In this document: piece after piece, positions 20,575 to 31,340 of the stretch
Numbering within the stretch: the first letter of the stretch is position 1
Layout of the letters: the number at the start of each line of letters is the position of its first letter
Source: Macrosoma leucophasiata
Taxonomy: Eukaryota; Arthropoda; Insecta; Lepidoptera; Hedylidae
Reading direction: 5' to 3'
DNA length: 64,000 nucleotides
Assembly (NCBI GenBank): GCA_036365455.1
Contig: JAWQUS010000022.1
Span: 8,370,001-8,434,000, forward strand
Translations under genes and position numbers: made by a program
Notes under the pieces: generated by a model
What the model was told of the DNA's origin: nothing
Databases searched by the model: none
Seen by the model: the letters and a program-made list of their open reading frames with translations, nothing else

Positions 20575-20945
20575 ATCACGTGTCGCGGTGTTTGTTCGCG
20601 ATGGACTCCTACACTACTGAGCCGATTTTAATGAAATTTGCACACCGTTTGCAGTTTGTTATAACTTATCAGATAGGATAGCTTATAGCACCAGAAAACA
20701 AAAAGAATGGTCTCCCTCAGCGAGTTGCCCTGCGTGCCACAATCCCCCCAATTTTACCACGCCCCCGACGCTTCAGGGACAGATAGCCCCGGGATTGGAG
20801 GGTTGCACTTCGACCCCCGAACCATCCCCTTCCTCTGATACGCATCACGTGCGGAGGGAGGAATGACGATTATTAGTAGAAAACATGCTATGACTAATAG
20901 GAGGAGAGCAGCGTGGGCGAAGCCGGGGCGGGCCGATAGTTATGT
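20575..20945 (-). repeat. unnamed repeat ending in 'gcgaagccggggcggg'
   Basis: The right end is the inverse of the head 'cccgccccggcttcgctcgg' at 2650. The left part ('gttcgcgatggactcctaca') has a relative at 13190-13270. Non-coding. Confidence 0.45.
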
Positions 20946-21039
20946 ATAAAAACTTGACCTTATTTCCTCCGCTATGGTCGCCTGTTTAAAAAAGTAGCTT
21001 AAAAAGGTATGTGACTTGACGAGACGAGGTTTCTACCTT

Positions 21040-21205
21040 TTTGTAAGTGTGTATGTATGTATCTTCACGTCCAGTCTCTTGCAAGCTAAGTAGAGAGTGT
21101 GAAGCGCCAAATATCCCGGTCCTGACACACCTCAAGTACTTCTTCTCCCTTCATACACAACGATTCCTAAGACTTTTGATTACACCCTCAGACAGTACTC
21201 AACCT
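21040..21205 (-). repeat. LINE 3' tail fragment
   Basis: Diverged copy of the block at 12562-12700. Confidence 0.5.
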
Positions 21206-21214
21206 ATTTATATT

Positions 21215-21315
21215 TATTTATTTAATGGAAGTGGTAAACAAACATGCAGTTCACGTTGATGTTAAGTGATGACTGCAGCCTATAGACACCCACACAAAGG
21301 CCAAGGTCAAAATGC
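21215..21315 (-). repeat. rep-A fragment
   Basis: 'aatggaagtggtaaacaaac' to 'ccaaggtcaaaatgcg'. Confidence 0.7.
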
Positions 21316-21775
21316 GTAAAAAATTAGACTAACGTGTCTAATTTTTTTTTTTCGGTCAGTCTTGGTCTTTTGTAATTTAACTTTTTTTTTATTTTATATA
21401 TGATCTTAAATTATTACGTCTTTTAATTTGCCTCAGGCTGTAGAAAGGGGAAAATATAAATCGTTGCATGGCAACCCCATACACAACAAAGGAAGCACGT
21501 ATTAAAATCACTGATTAAATAATTTACGACCAGCTCAATACACCGGCCATTCGATATCATACTCATCATTGTTTTACTTGTGCGACGTGATAGGTATGTT
21601 TATTTATTATTTTTATACAGTTAAGTTCATTGGTTGCGGCTATGCCAATTTTGGTATTAAAAAGAAAAAAGTGTTGCTCGTTATAATTATTTAACAATTT
21701 TTTGTAAGATTAAATTAAAAAAAAATAATATTAATGAATTAAAAAAATAATTTTGAAATTTATTTATTCATTACT
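21316..21775. other. unassigned AT-rich DNA
   Basis: Contains a short hairpin at 21316-21346 (aaaaaattagac / gtctaatttttt). Nothing else recognised. Confidence 0.3.
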
Positions 21776-21777
21776 AG

Positions 21778-22018
21778 TTGACCCGGCAAACTTCGTATTG
21801 CCTCAGAATGAAATAATGTGTCAAAGGTTTGATAGATATGAACTATTTGTATGGAAAATGAAATTGTGGCTTTTACTGTTTCCCTTCAATTTCTTCATAT
21901 TTTCTTACCTTTGAAGCCTTCCCTGGACTTCTAAAAATAATTCAAAACCGACATTAGCCAAATCGGTCCAGCCGTTCGCGAGTTTTAGCGAGACTAACGA
22001 ACAGCAATTGATTTTATA
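21778..22018 (+). repeat. rep-J
   Basis: Family description. About 240 bp from 'ctagttgacccggcaaac' through 'ttcgtattgcctcagaatg' to 'gagactaacgaacagcaatt', ending in TA-rich DNA. Non-coding, common here (26110, 52441, 61975). Confidence 0.65.
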
Positions 22019-22022
22019 TAAT

Positions 22023-23301
22023 AGGTTGGGGAAAAAGTCTTTTCGCATTATAGTATATATGAACTTGTAATAAAATCTCTTTGGCTGTAGTATTTGTATC
22101 TGGCTGGTTTTGGTATCATTGAAAGTTAAAATTTTAAAGAACATAATTCCAAATTCAAATTAGGCAAATGTGTGATTTTCGTTTGTTTTTCATACTGTCA
22201 AGATGAGTGAATCTAATGAAGAAATTCGATACATTTTACAATTTTACTACAAAAAAGGAAAAAATGCAACGCAAGCCGCGAAAAAAATTTGCGATGTTTA
22301 TGGACCTAGTGCAGTATCTGTGAGAGTAGCACAAATTTGGTTTAAGCGTTTTCAATCCGGAAATTTTGATGTCAAAGATGCACCTCGCTCTGGTCGCCCT
22401 ATTACGGATAAAATGGATGCCATTTTTGAAAAAGTGGAGCAAGATCGACATATCAGTAGTTACGACTGCTGAAGAACTGAGAATTGATCACAAAACAGTT
22501 TTGGCGCATTTGAAAAAAACTGGGTATAAAAAAAAAGCTCGATATTTGGGTACCTCACGAGCTCACTGAAAGAAACCTAATGAACCGTGTACTCATTTGT
22601 GATTCTTTATTACGACGTAATGAAACCGAATCATTTTTGAAGAAGCTGATAACTGGTGACAAAAGTGGATCACGTACGACAAGAACGTGCGAAAAAGGTC
22701 GTGGTCAAAGGCCGGTCAGGCTTCACAGACTGTGGCGAAACCCGGGTTAACTCGCAATAAAGTGATGTTGTGTGTGTGGTGGGATTGGAAGGGCATTATT
22801 CATTATGAGCTATTACCACCAGGCAGGACTATCGATTCTGAACTCTACTGCGAACAACTGATGAGATTAAAGCAAGAAGTTGAGAGAAAGCGGCCGGAAT
22901 TGATCAACAGAAGGGGTTTGGTGTTTCATCATGATAACGCTAGACCTCACACATCTATAGCCACTCAGCAAAAATTAAGAGAGTTTGGCTGGGAGGTGGT
23001 AATGCATCCGCCGTATAGTCCTGACCTTGCACCTCCAGATTTCCACCTGTTTCGGTCTCTTCAGAATTCTTTATGCAATGTTAGGTTAACATCACGAGAA
23101 GACTGCCAAATCCACTTGTCGCGGTATTTTGATGAGAAGTCCCAAAATTTTTATAGCAATGGGATCATGTCCCTACTTACAAGATGGCAAAAGGTTATCG
23201 AACAAAATGGTACATACATACTTTAGTTAAATTTAAATAAACTATATTAAAAAATGTTTTGAATTATCTTAAAAAATTCGAAGAAACTTTTCCGCCAACC
23301 T
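22023..23301 (+). mobile_element. mariner copy 1
   Basis: 1.28 kb element with terminal inverted repeats ('ggttggggaaaaagtctttt' on the left, 'aaacttttccgccaacc' on the right) in TA-rich DNA, directly after a rep-J copy. The transposase is broken; see next entry. Confidence 0.9.
22203..23226 (+). pseudogene. mariner transposase, frameshifted
   Basis: N-terminal frame from 22203 ([12 protein letters not shown], helix-turn-helix part, [20 protein letters not shown]) breaks near 22468. The middle frame has [17 protein letters not shown]. The C-terminal frame from 22687 keeps [12 protein letters not shown] and YSPDLAPPDFHLF, with 34 residues between the two Asp, as in DD34D mariners. The first catalytic block (TGDEKW) is destroyed by a base loss ('gacaaaag' where copy 2 has 'gatgaaaag'). 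Not functional. Confidence 0.9.
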
Positions 23302-23457
23302 TATATATACATAGGTAATTAAGAATATCACTTAGATAAAACGAAATATATACCATACTAATGTAGGTAAGTATAATAGTAGAATGTCTCATTTCCCCTT
23401 TTACATACATAAATAAGTAAAGCCAAAAAACAAAGTTTTTTTTTTTAATAAGAATAG

Positions 23458-23900
23458 GTCCGCGGCCACTTTTTGATAGGCAACCTAGTGGATATATATT
23501 CTCTATCTAGATTATAAATATGTGTAAAAGTTAGGTTTGCAGCATATCTGGATGAACTTTGGATGAATTTTTACTGGTGGTAGAGCTCCAGTGACGGAGC
23601 TCGCGGGCGTAGGCACCACCGCATTACCTAATATACTTGCCGCTAAACGGTAGTGTTCAGCACTATCGTGTTCCGGTCAGGTGGTAATGTACGGCTCTGT
23701 AATTTCCGGCACAGAGGCATAACACCTAATGCCTCAGGAGTGGCAGCGCATCTGCATTTTGACCTCTGGTCATTGTGTGGGTATTTATAGGCTGCAGTCA
23801 TCACTTAACATCAATGTGAACTGCACGTTTGTTTGCCACTTTTATAACATTAAAAAAAACATGAACGAAATGATTCTGCAGTGGGATGCTTACCTATGAG
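23458..23900 (+). repeat. rep-P interrupted by rep-A
   Basis: 'gcggccactttttgataggc' to 'catatctggatgaac', then rep-A (23572-23863), then 'gaacgaaatgattctgcag'. Confidence 0.6.
23572..23863 (+). repeat. rep-A nested in rep-P
   Basis: Full-length copy. Confidence 0.85.
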
Positions 23901-23989
23901 TATTTGACTCGCTTGAGTAAATGTTTAACTCAATTTTTGGCCCCAATGAAAAGGTCATGTCACGAATCAAGGGTGCGTCAGATATTTTG

Positions 23990-24385
23990 AGCGGGTGTTA
24001 AATATATCCAAACATAAAGCAACACGGGCTGGAGGGGTAGTCATATGCAGGTTTTCCCTTCTGTCCATAGAGCAACACGGACCACCAGCCGCGGCGGACC
24101 GGAGGGGAGTAGCCAAAGCGTTTATTACCGATGCAAAACAGTCTGTCATTTTTTGCGGGGGGAAATTCATGCGACACACACGCACACTACAAAAATCGTC
24201 TATTACTACGAAACTCACACCTTGACTTTAACAAAATACCGAAACAATTACACGCACCATTTAAACATCTAGGCGACAGGTATAGGCCCATTTGGGCTTG
24301 TACTTTGACAGGGGGGAAAGCCTGCATATGACTACCCCCCTCCGATCCGTGTTGCTTTATGTTTGGATATATTTAACACCCGTGT
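23990..24385. mobile_element. rep-K MITE with long inverted termini
   Basis: Family description. The left terminus 'gtgttaaatatatccaaaca' is mirrored by 'tgtttggatatatttaacac' at the right; the arms extend about 60 bp with few mismatches. The interior holds 'gcgtttattaccgatgcaaa', 'tgcggggggaaattcatgcg' and 'gcctgcatatgactac'. No ORF of note. A copy at 59255 lacks the outermost arms. Confidence 0.75.
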
Positions 24386-24555
24386 TGTGCTTTTGAAAAT
24401 GTTGAGCAGCTGCCTTAAGGGTGCTTAACTGCAACACATATTGCACATCGACTTTATAGTAGGGGAGAGCCCAAAAAAGGATTTTTGAATTTACTCCATC
24501 GCGTCAGATTAATATATAGCAGATACCTTGCATCTTGTACCTCCACCAAATCTAA

Positions 24556-25001
24556 GATTTCCATAAAGGACCGAAGCCTTAGGGCTCCCACCACGAGCTT
24601 GCCTCGCATCCAAATCGTCAGAATTTTGGATGAGAGCTTTGATTGTGTTCAACGTAACTTCACGCCTGTAATGCCCGAAGGGGTAGGCAGAGGTAGATGC
24701 ATGCATTCAAGCATACATGCAAACATCCACGATTCGCCGGTTACGTTTTGACCCATGTAACAGATGGCGAGTTTGTTGACATCTCCGGGCACATTACCAA
24801 ACTTTGAGGTACTGGGAAATTTCCAGAAAATGGAAAAATCCCAATAGAACCAGAGATAAAGGCTTTTTCACCATTATCTCTGATAACCCCCTACCCGGGA
24901 ATCGAACCCAGGACCTCAGCGTAGTAGTAGTGGCCTGCTACCACTAGGCTACCGAGGCAGTTGATTGTGTTCACTTTACATCCTTTCTGAGTATCTGACA
25001 T
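24556..25001 (-). pseudogene. unrecognised 56-codon reading frame split by SINE-D
   Basis: If the SINE-D at 24650-24960 and one copy of its 13-bp duplication are ignored, a minus-strand frame runs from ATG at 25001 to a TAA at about 24520. It reads MSDTQKGCKVNTIKALIQ, then NSDDLDARQARGG, SPKASVLYGNLRFGGG and TRCKVSAIY. A possible donor (caag|gtatct) occurs after TRCK. It may be a dead coding exon or a retrocopy. Family not recognised. Confidence 0.4.
24650..24960 (-). mobile_element. SINE-D with 13-bp target duplication
   Basis: Flanked by TTGATTGTGTTCA on both sides. Confidence 0.9.
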
Positions 25002-25129
25002 TATTGAGTAATTTTTCACCTTCTTATTTGAAAGAATCGACGCTCTCTTTTAAACACAAAAATATCCTGGGCTCACCTATTATTAGGAGAGAGACTTTGG
25101 ATAATTTCGTCTTTGTAGAGCGTCACCTT

Positions 25130-25300
25130 TTTTGCACACAACCTATGTGGCGTTTGTCGAGCATTTTGATCAAGTTTTGATCAATACCGGACTACGGATG
25201 CTTATGTAGGCAGTGTGCAGCAGAGATAACGCTCTATGAACTTGGAATTAGCCGATTGTCTCTTTCTTATGCTCGATGTACAATATTTCTTGACGAGTAA
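25130..25300 (-). repeat. rep-C fragment
   Basis: 'gcgtttgtcgagcattttga', 'caataccggactac', 'cagagataacgctctatg'. Confidence 0.6.
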
Positions 25301-25529
25301 GTACTTTCCTTTAGGCAGTTACTTTAAAAAGGTCAGGTCAGTGGTGACAAATTCGTTGATTGTATCCAAAATGTAATTTAGACGACATTCGAGATTGACA
25401 CAATAATTTTGTCAGCATTTTATTGTTCTTTTCATTAGAATTTAGGCCGTAACACAAGGTCGTGATTTGTTTTAAAATTATGACCATTTATTTGCCTTAG
25501 ATATTGCAATTTTTTTTGTTTGTATGCGG

Positions 25530-25830
25530 TATAGAGCAACACGGGCACACCGCGGACACTCAGGCAAATTTCCATACAAACGCATAATTTGGTCTCTTTT
25601 ACACAGACATCAATCAGTGACCTGTATTTACACGTGCACCTGTGTGCGTAGCACGTAGAAAATACCAAACGTCGCCCATAAGACGGGAGGAGGTTTGATG
25701 ATGCGGGGAAACCGGGCGGGACGTCAAAGTGTCCATTCTATACGTAGTATTATTACATATTCTTTGACACGGCCCACCGGCCGACCGGAGGGGAGTAGCC
25801 GTAGCGTTTATTACCGATGATTAAATTAAA
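25530..25830 (-). mobile_element. rep-K end interrupted by rep-B
   Basis: 'tatagagcaacacggg' left of the insertion and 'cggcccaccggccgaccgga' plus 'gcgtttattaccgatg' right of it. Confidence 0.6.
25547..25766 (-). mobile_element. rep-B, single 220-bp copy
   Basis: Flanked by acacgggc / acacggcc (7 of 8). Confidence 0.85.
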
Positions 25831-25929
25831 GCTAATTTTTTTCTTATTATTGTGATATACAGGCGCCAAATTAAATCGGTCGCAAATAAGAGTTGATGGC
25901 TGTTAAAGATAAAATAATTTAATTTAAAA

Positions 25930-26060
25930 TACGTGCGGCCAAATTGTGATAAGGCAACCTAGTGGATAAATATTCTCTAGATTATAAATATGCGTAAGAA
26001 TTAAGTTTGCAGCATATCTGGATGGAGGAACTGAAGTGGGATCCTAATGTGGAAAGGTTC
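25930..26060 (+). repeat. rep-P
   Basis: 'ggcaacctagtggataaat' to 'gtgggatcctaatg'. Confidence 0.55.
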
Positions 26061-26109
26061 TTAGTGGTCCAATTCAAATTGTTGTAAATATATTTTGTAT
26101 ATATGTATT

Positions 26110-26820
26110 GTATAACTTCGTATTGCCTCACAATTAAATAATGTGTCAAAGGTTTGATAGATACGGACTTTATGTATAGGAAAATAAAAATGTGCTTTTC
26201 ACTAATTTCTTCATATTTTCTTACTTTTTAAACCTTCCCTGGACTTCCAATAATCATTTGAAACCAAAATTAGCCAAATCAGTTCAGCCATTCTCGAGTT
26301 TTAGTGAGACTAACGAACAGCAATTGATTTTTATATATATATACTAGCTGTGGCAAACTTCATATTACCTCAGAATGAAATAATGTGTCAAAGGTTTGAT
26401 AGATACGGACTTTTTGAATAGGAAAATAAAAATGTGCTTTTTACTAATTTCTTCATATTTTCTTACCTTTTAAACCTTCCCCGGACTTCCAATAATCATT
26501 TAAAACCAAAATTAGCCAAATCAGTTCAGCCATTCTCGAGTTTTAGTGAGACTAACGAACAGCAATTGATTTTTATATATATATACTAGCTGTGGCAAAC
26601 TTCATATTACCTCAGAATGAAATAATGTGTCAAAGGTTTGATAGATATGGACTATTTGTATGGGAAAATAAAATTGTGGTTTTTACTGGTTCCCTTCATT
26701 TCTTCATATTTTCTTACCTTTTAAACTCAAAATCATTCAAAATCAAAATTAGCCAAATCAGTCCAGCCATTCTCGAGTTTTAGTGAGACTAACGAACAGC
26801 AATTGATTTTTTTTTATTAG
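26110..26820 (+). repeat. rep-J, three tandem units of about 242 bp
   Basis: Second and third unit starts 'actagctgtggcaaacttca' at 26343 and 26585. Units end in 'tttttatatatatata'. The third carries a small deletion. Confidence 0.8.
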
Positions 26821-27097
26821 ATGAACGACCCACTCGAACGATCCAGATCCGACCCTATTACGACCCGCGAGTCGTAATTCCGACTTATTTATAGCGTGTC
26901 GCACTTCGCTTTGTTCGCATTTTCGACGTACTTGACCGATTTTTACACCCGATAATAATATACATGCATTACATACACAAAGAAGTTCACTAGGCAAGTT
27001 CAGTATTTTATTCACCTTAATCCAATTATTCGGTCATTTGTAAATAAAATTACGTTTTAGTTAAAACTTTTGTTAGGCGTAGTACACAGACTTTAGT

Positions 27098-27206
27098 CAG
27101 AGAATATGTAATAATACTACGTATAGAATGGACACTTCGACGTCCCGCCCAATTGCCGCGCTTCACCCAATCTCTTCCCCTCTTATGGGCGACGGTTGGT
27201 ACTCTA
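27098..27206 (+). repeat. rep-B, 3' truncated
   Basis: Starts cagagaatatg, breaks off at 'cgacggttggta'. Confidence 0.75.
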
Positions 27207-27214
27207 CAGCGAGG

Positions 27215-27550
27215 TTGCGAGCGGCCTAGTTTTGATTAATTTGTAATCGAATATTTTATTTATTAACATTAAGATGGTGCTTTATTGTGTAGTGTATGGC
27301 TGTATGTCAACAAGTCGTGACAAAAAAAAAACATTTTTCAGTTTCCCGAAGGAAAAAATACCTAAGGGAAAATAATTAAGTTCACAATTACAAAAAAAAT
27401 TAAAATTAAAAAATGTTTATTTGTCACCAATACATACTAGTAGGTACTTACAGTTAAGTAGGTTTTAAGCAGTAGGATGTAAAAAAAAACAAAAAACAGT
27501 TCACTGTGGTGATCACTAACATCTAAACTAGGCCGAGCCTGTATCTCAGA
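27215..27550 (+). mobile_element. short element carrying the start of a THAP domain
   Basis: Left 'gcgagcggcctagttttgat' and right 'aaactaggccgagcctg' are inverted relatives. Between them, an ATG at 27274 opens MVLYCVVYGC, then KKTFFSFPKEK, and stops at TAA 27373-27375. C-x4-C followed by the F-x-FPK block is how THAP zinc fingers begin; the second half of the domain is missing. THAP domains occur in P-element-type transposases. Non-autonomous remnant most likely. Confidence 0.5.
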
Positions 27551-27904
27551 TGCTAGTTCCTTCCTGTGATACACAATCTTCGATACACACTATAGAAAAA
27601 CAGAACATTCTGATCTTATTGAGCAAAACCACACTTAGGATAATTATTTTAACACATTATTACTCAATTAACTTTAGGTTAGAAACAGTACAGACAATAT
27701 ATTAGTTTTGTTGACATTAATCACATCTACCGGCAATATTTACAATATTATGCACCGAGTGATCGGGCGATTCAAAACAATAGTGCGACCACTGAAAATG
27801 CGTACTTGGACAATTTTTGCTTATCATATAAATACACCACTATATCACAATACATAAATAGGTATGTGAATGAGATAAAGATTTATAAGGTAGTTATAAT
27901 TCAC
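27551..27904. other. unassigned AT-rich DNA
   Basis: No feature recognised. Confidence 0.3.
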
Positions 27905-27909
27905 TTAAT

Positions 27910-28227
27910 TTTTTTTTTTTTTTTTATGTAATAAAAGTGGCAAACAAGCATGCAGTTCACATTGATGTTAAGTGATGACTGCAGCCTATAGACACCCACA
28001 CAATGACCAGAGGTCAAAATGCAGATGCGCTGCCACTTCTGAGGCATTAGGTGATATGCCTCTGTGCCTGAAATTACAGGGCCGTACATTACCACCTGAC
28101 CGGAACACGATAGTGCTCCGGTCAGGTGGTAATGTACGGCCACACTACCATTTAGCGGCAAGTATATTAGGTAATGCGGTGGTGCCTACGCCCGCGAGCT
28201 CCGTCACTGGAACTCTACCACCAGTAA
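27910..28227 (-). repeat. rep-A with a perfect internal hairpin
   Basis: 28081-28104 'ggccgtacattaccacctga...' is repeated inverted at 28119-28142 with a 14-bp loop; the hairpin adds about 36 bp to an otherwise normal copy. Confidence 0.85.
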
Positions 28228-28440
28228 TTATTTATATAATGATAATACAAAAATACTATACATATGTATATATACACATATATATATATATATATTATAC
28301 ACACCTATATTTCCAATATATACTTTTCTTTTATACTTATATAGGTACCTATAAACATACATACGCACGTACGTGCCTACATATAGGTATGACATGTTAT
28401 TATACACAGTACTAACATTTTTGTAAACTGACGTTAATTA
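28228..28440. repeat. TA-rich simple sequence
   Basis: (TA)n run at about 28265-28300 and ATAC-type repeats. Confidence 0.5.
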
Positions 28441-28444
28441 TATA

Positions 28445-28560
28445 CACGTTACTTCACGCCTGTATTCCCCGAGGGGGTAGGCAGTCAAATGCCCGCATTT
28501 GGGCATACATGTAAAGGCCCGCGACTCGCAGGTCACGTATTTGTTCCATGTCATCTCCTG
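28445..28560 (-). mobile_element. SINE-D 3' fragment
   Basis: 'acttcacgcctgtattcccc' onward. Confidence 0.6.
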
Positions 28561-28668
28561 ATTTATATACATGTACTCACACATGGACACATACATAAAC
28601 ATATATAGGTAACAAATCCAATCTACACAAATATACACATCTTACAAAATAATAGATATAATCATACT

Positions 28669-29130
28669 TTACTTTAGAATTGTAAACAATTTCTCTACTT
28701 CTTCATAGGTTTTGGACTTCAACCAACAAGAAATTTTCTTACTACAGTTTACATTATTAAGTGGAAATATTTGAAGAATTTTATTTATTTTATTATACAG
28801 CATAGGACCTACATAATATTTAAATTTTGTGACAAAAAAGGTTTTATGTTTAATGGAAGCACATACATTATGTGAAGATCTTTTGCTTGCAATTTGTTGC
28901 TTATTAAATATAGTTCTTTTATGCTGTGATATAATCGTTTCTTTAACAAACAATCTACGAATAGATAAAACATCGCAATCTAAATAGATATCCGTGGTGG
29001 GATACCGAAACGGTTTGAATTTTATTACTTTTAAAAGTGCTCTTTGTGCACGTTCTAGTTTTATTAAGTCAGTTTTTCGTGCTCCACCCCAAGAAGTTAT
29101 GCAGTAGGTTAAAATTGATTGAGCTCATGC
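28669..29130 (-). pseudogene. LINE ORF2 C-terminus
   Basis: Minus-strand frame of about 145 codons: ILTYCITSWGGARKTDLIKL, ERAQRALLKVIKFKPFRYPT, KYYVGPMLYNKINKILQIFP, ending CWLKSKTYEEVEKLF. It is the conserved post-RT region of Jockey/CR1-type elements. RT itself is absent. Confidence 0.75.
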
Positions 29131-29189
29131 AAAGTAAACTGATTTTAAAAGCGGATAGTCTGCAACTAGTCTTCATTTTAATTTACTTT

Positions 29190-29265
29190 GTTTGTTTTTG
29201 ACGTGTCATAAGAGGTGCCTGTCACCCTAAATGAATAAATGAGTTTCTGATTCTGATTCTGACTG
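29190..29265 (+). repeat. LINE 3' tail fragment
   Basis: 'ggtgcctgtcaccctaaatg' and TGATTC repeats; the same tail at 34915-34990. Confidence 0.5.
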
Positions 29266-29606
29266 CAGAATCGATGATTAAAACTCAAACTTAAAAATGT
29301 ATTTAATCACTTGGATATAATAGAATTTGGTGATGCTTTGAAATGAAATAATTTATTTGTGATAGGTCAAATTACAAAATTAAAAATTAAAGCAAATAAC
29401 AACTGATACGTTGATTAATATGTCAAAGTAAACAAAAATAAAATAAATAATAATCCAAATATACTTAATAATAAAATTTGGTATCAACAGAATGTTCCAT
29501 ACTCTCTTTTACAATCGGCAAGATAAGACTAAATAAAACAATATGGGACATTCTTTGTCATTCACTGAAACGAAATGATTCTGCAGTGGGGTGCTAACCT
29601 ATTAGA

Positions 29607-29939
29607 CCAGAGGTTCCCAAACTATTTATTCTTGTAGACCCTTTACAATTTTTTCTGGTTTCTGTGGACCCACACCCTTGCTACATTTATATCACATTCC
29701 CATATTTACAATTTTTATTCACGCCGACGTAGACCCCCATCGAATCTAACATGGACCACTTTGGGAATCACTGGTATGATGTAAGTAAATTGATACTATC
29801 AGTGTATGTGTTGAGATCCATTATCGTGGATCCCCATTTTCATTTCATGGACCCCCAAATCTTTTTTTCGGTGACGCAGACCCCTTTCAGGTTGTCATAG
29901 ACCCCCAGGGGTCGACTTAGACCACTTTGGGAATCACTT
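29607..29939. mobile_element. rep-O, composite hAT-like MITE
   Basis: Family description. Termini resemble hAT ends: 'cagaggttcccaaact' on the left and 'ggaccactttgggaatcact' on the right. The interior mentions 'tagacccc' and 'ggaccccc' repeatedly. Here two copies lie head to tail, and the pair is flanked by TATTAGAC at 29599-29606 and 29940-29947. Further copies at 11200, 47246 and 61230. Confidence 0.7.
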
Positions 29940-30120
29940 ATTAGACGATCACTAGTATTGTTAAATCCAAAGAAGCAGTGAAGTTAATGCCACGTTCTGC
30001 AAACTTTGCATAGTATTTATATCATTTGAACTTTCACCGATGCAATGCAAATAAATGTTTACTATTCATATCCTTTTGTATGTAGAATACACACGTCATC
30101 TTGTAACTGAAAAGTGTATT

Positions 30121-30580
30121 GACTGAGCGAATTTGATGACGAAAAATAGGAGAAAGTGTAATAATATTTTAACTTTTAATCAACTGCTTCTCATTGTAAT
30201 CAAATTATTTGTATTCGATACCAAAATGAAGCCTTTTTCCTTTCTCGGGGTGAAATGTGCCTCCATCATGATTGACTTAGTGAATTTGATGACGAAGAAT
30301 AGGAGAAAGTATTATAATATTTTAAGTTTTAATCAACTGCTTCTCATTGTAATTAAATTATTTGTATTCGGTGCCAAAATGAAGCATTTTTCCTTTCTCG
30401 GGGTGAAATGTGCCTCCATCATGATTGACTGAGAGAGTTTAATGACGAAGAGTAGCAGAAAGTAAAATAATATTTTAACTTTTAATCAACTGCTTCTTAT
30501 TGTAATCAAATTATTTGATTTCGATACCAAAATGAAGCATTTTTTCCTTTCTCGGGGTGAAATGTGCCTCCACGATGATT
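30121..30580 (+). repeat. 153-bp tandem repeat, three units
   Basis: Unit starts 30121, 30274 and 30427, period exactly 153. Each contains 'ttaatcaactgcttct' and 'tctcggggtgaaatgtgcct'. Because 153 is a multiple of 3, the first two units form a 99-codon frame with a repeated peptide (FNQLLLIVIKLFVF...FSFLGVKCASIMID). The frame stops in unit 3. I treat it as a minisatellite, not a gene. Confidence 0.8.
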
Positions 30581-30723
30581 TAAAACAAAACAATAAGTTG
30601 AACTTTGCAAGTTTTCACTTGCCGGCATTCCCGAAGTATGAACTATATGGATTTTAGGATGACTGCAGGACATCTCCAAAAAAAACAGAGCTCACCCCTG
30701 GTTACCTTAATTGTCATGTCTTT

Positions 30724-31340
30724 TTAGGGTTCCGTAGTAAACAAGGAACCCTTATAGTTTCGCCATGTCCGTCTGTCTGTCTGTCCGTCCGCGGTTTAGC
30801 GCAAAAACGATTAGTACTAGAGACTTGAAAATTGGTACAAGTATACACCTTAATCACGCCGACAAAGTGGTAGAATAAAAACGTGAAAAAAATATTTTTT
30901 AGGGTAACCTCCCCTACTAGTAACGCGCGGATATTTTTTTTTATTTTCGATTTTCATATAGTGTGGGGTTGGATAGGTCTTTTAAGAAAATTATGGGTGT
31001 GCGAAAATCATTTTTCGATTTAGTTAAAAATTTTTCGATTTGCAAATTTTTTTTAGACTCAAGTGTCCCCCCCCTACACACTAAACGGTTGCTGTTAGAA
31101 ATTCAAGCGTTACGGCGAAAGTAGCTACATATAACGAAATTAAAAGGAAAACTATCACACTGAAGTTGGCCTTTCAAGTTTGCGAGTTATAGTCGACCAA
31201 ATGTATTTTACTCGAAAATTTCGAACACGCCCATTGAAAATATATTTTTTTTTTTCATTACATCTCTTACTTTGTAACTACGGAACCCTACACTTTGCGT
31301 GGCCCGACACGCACTTGACCGGTTTTTATGTCAAAGAATT
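30724..31340 (+). repeat. rep-G, longest copy
   Basis: Family description. Starts 'agggttccgtagtaaacaag', then (CTGT)n, 'cgcggtttagcgcaaaaac', 'cttaatcacgccgacaaagt', 'caagtgtcccccc', and ends 'ggcccgacacgcacttgacc'. About 600 bp, non-coding. Confidence 0.75.

Noticed and set aside
30133..30432. 99-codon ORF as a gene with an internal repeat
   Set aside because: Created by a tandem repeat whose period is a multiple of three; third unit has stops; no start context or splice sites.
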